Source of the DNA: Xiphydria camelus
Taxonomy: Eukaryota > Arthropoda > Insecta > Hymenoptera > Xiphydriidae
Assembly: GCA_963678675.1 (NCBI GenBank)
Contig: OY783199.1
Coordinates: 3,541,501-3,605,500 of the forward strand
Direction of reading: 5' to 3'
DNA: 64,000 nucleotides
The translations under genes and the position numbers were made by a program. The notes under the pieces were generated by a model. That model saw nothing but the letters and a program-made list of their open reading frames with translations. It had not been told where the DNA came from and did not search any database. Below, one piece after another: positions 23,731 to 31,829 of this stretch. Positions within the stretch are counted from its first letter, which is position 1. Every line of letters begins with the position of its first letter.

Positions 23731-23935
23731 CTGAGTACAAACGAGTATTCGCGGATCAACGAAGGAATACAATTTGCGGGGAGTCGAACAATATCGCGAG
23801 AATTTACGATGAACCGAATGTTGCATCGATGAAAATCAAAGTTGAAACGTGAAAATTCGAGAACTAACGACTGCGCATCCGAAAGAGCGCGGCGGATAAT
23901 GCAATAACTTCGCGAATTGAGAAATCATAACTCAC

Positions 23936-24044
23936 CATGAAATACTCGTGACGGAGGCCCGAGGACGACAGCCTTTCGCACGAGTCGAAGCCGAGGCCTC
24001 GTATTCGTCGTCGAACTGGACATTGTGTCCTTAATTCACTCCGT
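23936..24044 (-). other. Cassette exon 3 of duplicated series, 109 bp
   Basis: Acceptor GTTGCAG|ACGGAGTG, donor TTTCATG|GTGAGTTA. The same length as cassette 4. Phase 0 has one stop at codon 3 and then reads IKDTMSSSTTN... ending GPPSRVFH plus one base. The exon is fully open in the +1 frame (codons starting at its second base). Confidence 0.5.
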
Positions 24045-24125
24045 CTGCAACAATTAAACGATTCCGACCGTTGTATTTCTTTCGAACGGAATGACAGTAC
24101 GAGAACTGACGGTCCCTGCGCAATA

Positions 24126-24260
24126 GAAGGAATAGGTATGGAACGGGGAACAGAAGCAAGCGCTCTCGACCAATCACATCACTGCTCACTGCAAAGGATG
24201 CTCTAAAGCAGTGACGAGATTAGTCGAGAGCACTGTTCTGTTTCCCGCTCATTATTCTTC
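24126..24260. repeat. 135-bp imperfect fold-back element between cassette exons
   Basis: GAACGGGGAACAGAAGCAAG with CGCTCTCGACCAATCACATC is mirrored by GACGAGATTAGTCGAGAGCA...CTGTTTCCCGCTCATTATTC. The loop is about 25 bp. MITE-like; it partly explains the longer gap between cassettes 2 and 3. Confidence 0.7.
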
Positions 24261-24625
24261 CCGCTAGTACAAGTTTCTAATAAATAACGCGAATGATAAC
24301 CTAGGATTCACATCGGGATCTCTCTATTATATAAAATAGTTTCTTTTCGATGCATCAAAAACCCTCGCCGGCTATCTATCACTGCCGTCGCCGACACAAT
24401 GTTTTATTATTACCGCGATAAGACTGCGCGGTGAGGTAACCGCGCCGGTAAACACGACCACGCTCAGCCGGCGGTGTTTCTTTATGCGTCGAAGATACTA
24501 TTGGGGGGTACGAAGAAAACTTGAAAGCGCGATGATATCCCCGAAACGATAAACGCGTTTGAATTTAACCGATGCACAATCACAGAACGCGCGCTCCCGG
24601 GATATCGAAATAAAATAGTACTCAC
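24261..24625. other. Spacer between the fold-back element and cassette 2
   Basis: No gene, repeat copy or RNA feature recognised. It would be intron if the cassette series is real. Confidence 0.3.
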
Positions 24626-24719
24626 CACATAAAACTCGCGACGGCGCTCAAACGTCGACATTCCGCGTTTTCATGGATAGGTATGTCGACTCCCGAAGTC
24701 GATTTCCTATGCTCTCCGT
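24626..24719 (-). other. Cassette exon 2 of duplicated series, 94 bp
   Basis: Acceptor GATCGCAG|ACGGAGAG, donor TTATGTG|GTGAGTAC. Phase 0 reads TESIGNRLRESTYLS..., has one stop at codon 24, then APSRVLC plus one base. Length is 1 modulo 3, as for cassettes 3, 4 and 5. Confidence 0.45.
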
Positions 24720-25129
24720 CTGCGATCACGGAATAATTACGCGATCAACGAAATGATTTATTTCAGGAGAAAACGACGGACGACGTGACACCGTGATAAA
24801 AACAACGATAAGGAACCTTCGGATCGAATACGCGTGCAAACACGAACTGCGCGGAGAGGAACTTTTCGAACGAATTCGACCGACGACGCGAGAACTGACA
24901 AACTGTATGATAAGCCGATGCTCGAATCGTTAGAGAAAAAGATTTTTAATTCGCACTGGAAATAATCTCGAAGCGATTTGAATTGGAGCGACGCACGAAA
25001 AACGGATTGCACGCGTATATACTCTTCGAAAGGAATCGGTCGACGACGCGAAAGCCGATAACTTCTATGATAAGCAGATCATCGGAACCGCGAATCGATC
25101 GAATTATTGCAGAAATAAATATCACTCAC

Positions 25130-25216
25130 CACACATAGTGCTCGTGACGGGGCTCTAGTCCACGACCCAGCCGAAGTACGGACGTGCAGTGGACTTTTCA
25201 TCCTCCTTCGCTCCGC
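25130..25216 (-). other. Cassette exon 1 of duplicated series, 87 bp
   Basis: Acceptor GTTGCAG|GCGGAGCG, donor TATGTGTG|GTGAGTGA. Phase 0 is open: AERRRMKSPLHVR... ending RAPSRALCV. It differs from the other four by having a length divisible by 3. Confidence 0.45.
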
Positions 25217-25482
25217 CTGCAACGCAGAACGAAAACTACGATTAGAGACGACCACGTATTCCCGAGGAAATCGCTCGACGAAGCAGAGCTCCACGAAAAT
25301 AGAAGCCGAAACTCTAGAATTCACTCCGAGTCGGACGAATCGACACGGAACGCGTTTCAGGGGCATCGAGTCATCGCGAAACGCAGAAACACATCGCGAT
25401 CACAGAAACACATCGCGGCACCACATCGCGAACATCGAATCATCGCGAAACACAGAGAAAGCGGGAGAGAGTGAAATCTCAC

Positions 25483-25587
25483 CGGAAATTTCCGTCGGAG
25501 ATGCAAAAACCGGCCATCCTTTGTTGAGCCGGGCACTTGGTCTTCGCTCGTCTTCTTCTCTCTTCTTTTCTTGACCCACCCACCCAT
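25483..25587 (-). other. Possible initial coding exon upstream of the cassettes
   Basis: From an ATG at 25587 the frame reads MGGWVKKRREKKTSEDQV... to LHLRRKFP and then meets donor TTTCCG|GTGAGATT in phase 0. No pyrimidine-AG acceptor is visible, as expected for a first exon. Its 3' end (CTCCGACGGAAATTTCCG) resembles the 3' ends of the cassettes. Speculative. Confidence 0.35.
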
Positions 25588-26230
25588 CCCACCCTTCCTC
25601 CTATCGCGCCCGGATTAAACGGCGCAAGAGGCGACTAAAAAGTCGCCCTACGCGGAATATTCCGGGGGCCCTGGGCCCCACACCCAGGCTCCTTGGCTCG
25701 GCATCGCAACCCGTGAATGCTTTCCTCGCATTCGCCGGGCCCACGGCTCTCGCCGATGCCCCAAAACGTCTCGAACCGTGCTAACGATTGAGCCTGATGC
25801 AGCAGATGACCGAGACAAGGAGGGGGAGCACCTCCTGTAGGAAGCCAGATAAAAAGCGTCCCACCGTGTTACCAGTGGGCTGACAACCCTTGGGAGACTC
25901 CGCCGAAATCGCGGCTGCGTTCGGTAATATAGTTCAGCCAACAGGTGGTCGGGAGTGGGGGGATAGAAGATTCTCGAAGATGCGCGACCCATGAGTGCGA
26001 GTGAGAGGGCAATGGAAGACCGCGAGTGCGAGTGAGAAAACCGAAGCCTCTCGAAGGTTCTCGAACGGTGCGAGCGAGAGGGCACGATACGCGCTCGTGC
26101 GGTCGATAGAAAGAGAGAGCGATAGACGGCGTAGATACAATGTATTCCTGAGCCAACTCGTCTGACCTTCGTACACATTGAAACCCGTGTCCGTGTGATT
26201 ACGTCTAGCAACTTTGTATCCAGGAGCACG
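25588..26230 (-). other. Possible non-LTR retrotransposon 3' remnant
   Basis: On the minus strand, GGCGACTTTTTAGTCGCC with CTCTTGCG at about 25610-25645 resembles the TTTAGTCGCCTCTTACGAC motif near the 3' end of some insect non-LTR elements. A 193-codon frame (25648-26229) runs into it, but I see no reverse transcriptase or nuclease motif. From about 25930 to 26130 the DNA is CGAG-rich. Confidence 0.3.
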
Positions 26231-26629
26231 AGTTTAACGATCCTCTACGAAATACTACAGGGAAATAATATCTATTGATCACGACGAGCTCCGAAAACTC
26301 TGGAAGTTTCTTGGGCTTTTCGGACTGAAACGAATGTTTCTGCAATACCCCGAGCAATGTTAATTGCGTACGGAACTCGATGAATGTTTCTTACAGTTTT
26401 AACTCATAACTGGTATACTGGGGTCTCTCCGGACCCCAAGCGGATTAAGTCGCTACGTTAGTATAAAAGTGTATACCAGTTAAGAATTAACATTTGAAGC
26501 ATAAATTACGCTTGTAATCGTTGCCGAACGACATCGGTATATCTGCGCGGACAGGTGTTCCGCTACGCTACGATACGGACGAACGCTTACAGACACACGC
26601 TATGATACTTGCATATAACTCGGTGCTTC
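26231..26629. other. Spacer before the large palindrome
   Basis: No gene recognised. CTGGTATACTGGGGTCTC at 26410-26427 and GTATACCAGTTAAGA at 26471-26485 form a small inverted pair around GGACCCCAAGCGGATTAAG. Confidence 0.35.
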
Positions 26630-27250
26630 TAGAAGTTCGTTGAACCTTTCTGCAAACGTCATTCGCATCATAGCTGCCGGGATTGCATAGGAATGCATTG
26701 ACTAGATACTGCAACGCTTGTAAAGTTATGCAATGGACTTCTAAGATGCACCGAGCTATACGTGCATCGTCTCCCGTCCTTGCTGACGTCCCTGTATCTA
26801 ATCAATGCAATTCGCTGCAATTCTCGCGTCTACGATACGACGAACGCTTGGAGACACGTGCAACGATGCTTGTACAGAGCTCGGTGCATCTAAAAGTTCG
26901 TTAAAACGTTTCTGCAAACGCTATTTGTATCGTAGCTGCCGGGATTGCACAGAAATACATCGACTAAACACGATGATGCTTGCAGAGATATGCACCAAGC
27001 TGTATGCCAGCATCGTTGCATGTGTCTGCAATCGTTCGTCGTATCGTAGATGTGAGAATTGCAGCGAATTGCATTGATTAGATACAGGGACGTCAGCAAG
27101 GACGGGAGACGATGCACGTATTGCTCGGTGCATCTTAGAAGCTCGTTGTATATCCCTACAAGCGTCACCGAGTCTAGTCAATGCATTCCTATGCAATCCC
27201 CAGCAGCTACGATGCAAATGACGTTTGTAGAAACATTCAACGAACTTCTA
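26630..27250. repeat. Long palindrome, about 620 bp, arms of about 300 bp
   Basis: Bases pair about a centre near 26940. TAGAAGTTCGTTGAA at 26630 is mirrored at 27236-27250, GCATTGAC at 26695-26702 by 27177-27184, TCTACGATACGACGAACG at 26829 by the complement ending 27050, and ACACGTGCAACGATGC at 26854-26869 by 27010-27025. Inside, modules such as CGGTGCATCTAAAAGTTCGT and CTGCCGGGATTGCA also recur directly. Small open frames on both strands are by-products of the symmetry. Confidence 0.88.
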
Positions 27251-27595
27251 CCTGCATTAAGAAATAATCATATTACAATCCTAGATACTGGGAAAGAAAG
27301 CCACGAGACGAGCCACCTTTATTCCATACTCTCTCGCAACCCCCCGTTCCACTACTTTGTGGTATTGTGGTACTCGTTTGTGGTATTTTTTGAATTCGTA
27401 TAGGCTTTCGTCGATTTCGTTTAGGCTCTCCGTTGAAATCGTACATGCTCCTTTGTCTACTTCTACTATGCGCCTCTTTTTCTCCTTCGACCCAAAATCT
27501 CTTTTGACATAAGCTGTTACATATGCTAGCAATGTAGTTGCATAAATAGCAGAAGCCTTTCTTTATGCAGAGCAGCTCATTTATGTGTAAGAATG
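27251..27595. other. Spacer between the two large inverted repeats
   Basis: No gene recognised. A 143-codon minus-strand frame (27273-27704) runs into the neighbouring inverted repeat and has no recognisable domain. Confidence 0.35.
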
Positions 27596-28491
27596 ACACA
27601 GCTCCATAAAAAAATCGAAAAAATGCTTCCTCTGACCAGACCAGTATATCTTTATGTTTTTGGGGTCGCTGAATCCGAATCCGGTGTCCATTTGTCTCCA
27701 TCACGTCACATTTTTTTTAATCTCAAAAAACCATCAATAGATCATGATTTTCAAAAAGGTAATGGACTTAAACCAAATTAGCTATAGGGGGTTTTTTGGG
27801 TCGCTGATCACGAATCTTAAATTGGATTTCACAAATTCAAGATGGCGGATCCAATATGGCGGACGAGATTTTTTAAAATCGACGGATTCATGTCGAATTT
27901 GGTATAAGGGGGTTTTTTGGATCGCTGATCAGGAATCTGAAGTCAGATTTAAAAAATTCAAGATGGCGGATCCAATATGGAGGACGAGATTTTCGAAAAT
28001 CGACGGATTCATGCCAAATTTGGTATAGGGGGTTTTTTTTCGATCGCCGATGACGAATATGGTTATATTTACAAAAATTCAAAATTTTCGACAATCTCGT
28101 GTGCCATATTAGATCCGCCATCTTGAATTTCTTAAATCTGACTTCAGATTCATGATCAGCGACCCAAAAAAACCCCTTATACCTAATTCGGCATGAATCC
28201 GTCGATTTTCAAAAATATCGTCCGCCATATTGGATCTGCCATCTGGAATTTTTGAAATCCGATTTGAGATTCGTGATCAGCGACCCAAAAAACCCCTTAT
28301 AGCGAATTTGGTTTAAGTCCACTAACTTTTTGAAAATCATGATCTATTGATGGTTTTTTGAGATTAAAAAAAATGTGACGTGATGGAGACAAATGGACAC
28401 CAGATTCGGATTCAGCGACCCCAAAAACATAAAGATATATTGGTCTGGTCAGAGAGGAAGCATTTTTTCGATTTTTTTTGTGGAGCTGTGT
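27596..28491. mobile_element. 896-bp fold-back element with internal ~122-bp tandem units
   Basis: Ends ACACAGCTCC and GGAGCTGTGT. Arms run about 430 bp and include ATCGAAAAAATGCTTCC, ACCAGACCAGTATATC, CATCACGTCACATTTTTTTT and ATCAATAGATCATGATTTTC, each with its complement on the right. The inner part is two direct units per arm with GGTATAGGGGGTTTTTT, GATCGCTGATCA and AAGATGGCGGATCCAATATG. No coding capacity and no clear target duplication. It resembles non-autonomous elements with long subrepeated inverted ends. Confidence 0.88.
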
Positions 28492-28699
28492 AATTGTAAT
28501 ACTAATAGCATAAATTTGTTAATATATGTAACAATTTGCAATGTAACAAAGAGATGTTAAACCCCTCTATTTAACGAGAACATTGTTTCCTATTTCCGCT
28601 CGGAGATAGAAAACTCGAAATATTTGCGTGCATACGAGAATCTCTCAAATATGGAACCGAAGGCAAGCGCTGTAAAAATTTGCATATTGTTCGAATTTA

Positions 28700-28905
28700 A
28701 TTACACGCCAAATACGTCACGTTTTATCCGATCGAATTAATTCGCTCGACTTCAAACCGGTTATAAGCATTTTAAGTTTTCGCCTTACACTTGAAAAATC
28801 ATGTACAATTTCACCCACCAATTAAGCCTGATCGTATGCTGAATATAGCGCACTTTGTCCGGTTCGATTATCTTGCTCGGTTCCAAAGTTATAAGCGTTT
28901 AAAGT
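28700..28905. repeat. Inverted copy of the repeat at 13780-14040
   Basis: The reverse complement contains TATAACTTTGGAACCGAGCA and GAACCGGACAAAGTGCGCTA, then a second weaker module (TATAACCGGTTTGAAGTCGA). Confidence 0.7.
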
Positions 28906-29569
28906 TTCCCTCCATACGCGGAGCGCGGTGACCCAGTCCTGACCTAGGGCAACGTACTACCGATTGCGCCGTACGGCCATAACTTTCACTCCAGTTCCCC
29001 CAGACACCGAGCTTTGCTCGCATTCCACAGAAGGCCGGCTACGGTGGAGTGGGTAGATACTGTTGGCAGGTCCTCGCGGGGACTTCGGCAATCTGATTGG
29101 ACGCTCTAGCGCATGGGTCTTCAGGATTGGCTGAAATCTGCATGCTCTTACCAGGCGCCATCCGCGCGGAGTTGAAACCTTCGTCAGTACGTGCGAGATC
29201 GTCGCCTCGTGAATATGATGATTCTTTTTCTTCCCTTCGCCGTTTCTATTATTTGAACTTCTCATAAATAGGGCCCGTTTAAATGAGCGATTCCCGTGAA
29301 CGCGAGCATGGTATATCACTGCGACTGATCGCACTCACGGAGTCGAATGTGCCTACCATTAGTCGCGTGTAGGTAGAATAGATTACTCATTGATCGATGG
29401 TAAGTATCTCACGAATGGATTATCGAATGCGGCGCGCACCACGCGAACGGTGAGGACAACGCATTTACTTAGGCGGACTATGGAATACGTAGAAGCACGG
29501 CACTTTGATACAGGCCATACCTACCTATGAGATTTAATTGCTAATTGGCTGTTACGTTTAAATATTACA
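28906..29569. other. Unassigned segment; possible promoter
   Basis: Contains two close inverted CCAAT boxes (GATTGG at about 29095 and 29136), ATAAATAGGGCCCG at 29265-29278 and ATCGATG|GTAAGTAT at about 29393-29407, which together could make a plus-strand promoter and first exon. No supported protein: the 125-codon minus-strand frame at 28957-29334 has no recognisable domain. Confidence 0.3.
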
Positions 29570-29620
29570 TTTTGAAAAGTCACTAGGTAGGCTCAGAATC
29601 CGTGAGCCCGAGTGTACCTT
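29570..29620. repeat. Inverted copy of 13180-13230
   Basis: CATTTTGAAAAGTCACTAGG...GGCTCAGAATCCGTGAGCCC is the reverse complement of the segment at 13180-13230. Confidence 0.7.
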
Positions 29621-29622
29621 CA

Positions 29623-30444
29623 AGTGGTAAAAAGTTTCGGATTTTTCCCCATTTTAGCTGTTACCTAATCAATAATTTCGACAAAGTTCCGAATGTTGTT
29701 GTTAGGTAGCGCTGGTAAAGACGAGGTCATTGCGCACCTGCGGCGCGACGATCTCTTCACATTCTGTGGTTGCACTTAAAATGGCGGGATCATCGTTCGC
29801 TGTATTGTCGCAATGTATTTTCTTAAGTTTCTTTCGTTATTTCACTTTGACGACTTTATGCGTTTACCGCTATGGATAAAGTAAGTGGTCTAAAACTGAT
29901 TTCCCCTTAGTTTTGCGTGATAATATAAATTCGAACGACAATAATTAATGTACTCTACTTGCCGTCTACATTCAAGGTCGTGCCCGTTATTTCGCGTCGG
30001 AATTTTATAACGCGATAATGAAAATTATCGGTGACAACGTAAAGAATCCGATATGCAGGGTTTTTAGCGGTAATTCCAGTAAATATTTTAACTAATTCGA
30101 ATGAGTAAATTATCGACATGCTGTTATTTCCTATACTTAGTCGCGTTAGAAAATGCGTTCAAAATCATCGCGCTGGGGGTCCGTTTCCGTTGTTTTTACA
30201 TTTTTTTAATACCTACAAATCGTTTTACCTTCATATGAATTTATATATATTATTAGGTATATTATTTTACCATTGCTTTTGCTAATGAGCTTTGAAGGAA
30301 TAGGTTGTAAGGGTGTAAAAGATTACTAACATATCTTTTGCATAAAATCGAGGGTTTCCTGCCAAAAGGGCGTATCCACAAAAATCATGTTTTGGTTGAT
30401 ACGCCCTATTGGCAGGAAACCCTCGAAATGTTATTCGATTTTCT
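29623..30444 (+). repeat. Duplicon copy 2 (tandem unit of 822 bp)
   Basis: From 29740 on it matches 12557-13150 almost base for base, including AAAATGGCGGGATCATCG and TATGGATAAAGTAAGTGG. The whole unit starts AGTGGTAAAAAGTTTCGG, and the same start recurs at 30445, so copies 2 and 3 are a direct tandem duplication. A 77-bp hairpin element has inserted near its end. Confidence 0.85.
30349..30425. mobile_element. 77-bp hairpin element with 4-bp target duplication (AAAT)
   Basis: Starts CGAGGGTTTCCTGCCAA and ends TTGGCAGGAAACCCTCG, with near-perfect pairing through GGGCGTATC/GATACGCCC. It is flanked by AAAT at 30345-30348 and 30426-30429. Copy 1 of the duplicon (about 13128-13136) has the uninterrupted site CATAAAATGTTATT, which shows that this is an insertion. 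Confidence 0.9.
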
Positions 30445-30935
30445 AGTGGTAAAAAGTTTCGGATTTTTCCCCATTTTAGCTGTTACCTAATCAGCAATTT
30501 CGACAAAGTTCCGAACATTGTTGTCAGTTGGCGCTAGTAAAGACGAGGTCGTTGCGCACCTGCGACGCGACGATCTCTTCACATTCTGTGGTTGCAATAA
30601 AATGGCGGGATCGTTCGTGGTATTGTTGCCGAGTGTTTTTTCTGTCTAAGTTTCTCTTATTAGATGTCGACAATATTACGCATTAACTGCTATGGGTAAA
30701 GTAAGTCGATCAAAATTAATTTCGTCGTAGTTTCGTGCGAAAACATTAACTCGAACCGCAATAAATGTATTTCAACTGCCGTCTGTATTCACGCGTCCCT
30801 TTCTCATCATTCTCTCTCGGAATTTTGTAAAGTTATAACAATAATGACCGATAACGAGGTACAGAATTCGATATTCAGGATATTTGGAGCTAGTTTTAGT
30901 AAATATTTCAATCAATTCGAATGAGTGGAATACTG
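30445..30935 (+). repeat. Duplicon copy 3 (diverged)
   Basis: Opens AGTGGTAAAAAGTTTCGG and CCATTTTAGCTGTTACCTAA exactly as copy 2, has AAAATGGCGGGATCG and CTATGGGTAAAGTAAGTCG, but is more diverged downstream. The small frame after ATGGCGGG stops earlier than in copies 1 and 2, so that peptide is not conserved, while the splice-donor-like site is. Confidence 0.8.
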
Positions 30936-31244
30936 ATGTTCATTTCGTACATTCGCTTGCTGCGCATGTAGTCGAATGGGCATACCGTGGATCTGTTTGA
31001 ACTCGAATATATTTTTTCCAGTACTTGGCGTTGCGAGCCTGTTCTCGTCGGATTTATATTTCCACCTGCAGTTGGTCTTATTTCTTGCAGTTTCCTTTCT
31101 AACGTTTCTCAAATTCTCTAAAGAGAGCAGCATCTCCCCTCCACACTTTGCACCGCTGTAAATCTGGTTGCTATCCTCAAGGCGCAGTCTCGATACACTT
31201 TGACGAGAACACTTGGGATGTGTATTGCATTTCGCACACTTACG

Positions 31245-31367
31245 GCGCTATTCTGCACAAAAGTATCAGCTCTATAAGTGGTCACATTCTATGAAGTCAC
31301 ACAAGAAAACTGTGTGACTTCATAAAATGTTGCACTTTATAGAGTACATTTTTATACAGAATAGCAC
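31245..31367. repeat. 123-bp fold-back (MITE-like) element
   Basis: GCGCTATTCTGCACAAAAGT and CTATAAGTGGTCACATTCTA are mirrored by ATGTTGCACTTTATAGAG and TTTTTATACAGAATAGCAC. The inner stem ATGAAGTCACACA/TGTGTGACTTCAT has a loop of about 8 bp. Confidence 0.8.
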
Positions 31368-31410
31368 TATTAATATTGAATTCCCACTGTTGTTTCCTTA
31401 ACGAAAGAGA

Positions 31411-31578
31411 ACTACAGTGCGAAAATACCACATGTGTAGTTTACTGTAATCTTTTGTGGTTAACTACAGAATATTACAGTGAACTACAGGTGTAGTGCGT
31501 ATGCGGGTTATAATAATCTTCTGTAGTTAACTACAGAAGATTACAATAACTACGCGTGTGGTATTTTCGCACTGCAGT
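31411..31578. repeat. 168-bp fold-back (MITE-like) element
   Basis: ACTACAGTGCGAAAATACCA at the left is mirrored by TGGTATTTTCGCACTGCAGT at the right. Internal repeats of CTACAG and GTAGTT recur. Confidence 0.8.
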
Positions 31579-31749
31579 TTTTTTTTTCATATGGGTTGAC
31601 TTCCTCGAGCCATTTTAATTGCATTTTGGAATTTGTAGCGACGATCGTTACGCTAAGTTTTTAATTCCGTTTCTTCTGCATTCACAGGAAAATCTTCCGG
31701 TGGAATCTTCAGAAGTTTATACAGTTCGATTGCATCTTCACATTCATAT

Positions 31750-31825
31750 CGTCGGCTTACTTGTAAAACCTACCAAGTCCTATGTCCGAAAATCGGACTT
31801 GGAAGGTTTTACAAGTAAGCCGACG
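31750..31825. mobile_element. 76-bp hairpin element with 4-bp target duplication (ATAT)
   Basis: Starts CGTCGGCTTACTTGTAAAACC and ends GGTTTTACAAGTAAGCCGACG, with inner arms CAAGTCC/GGACTTG. Flanked by ATAT at 31746-31749 and 31826-31829. Same size class, CG termini and 4-bp duplication as the element at 30349-30425, but unrelated in sequence. Confidence 0.8.
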
Positions 31826-31829
31826 ATAT

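Noticed and set aside
25648..26229. 193-codon minus-strand frame as a gene
   Set aside because: Rich in Arg and Ser from CGAG-type simple sequence, overlapped by two other long frames, and ending in a retroelement-like 3' motif.
26683..27403. Several 73-114-codon frames near 27 kb
   Set aside because: They are mirror images created by the 620-bp palindrome; the same phrases (MHRAIRASSPVLADVPVSNQ) appear on both strands.
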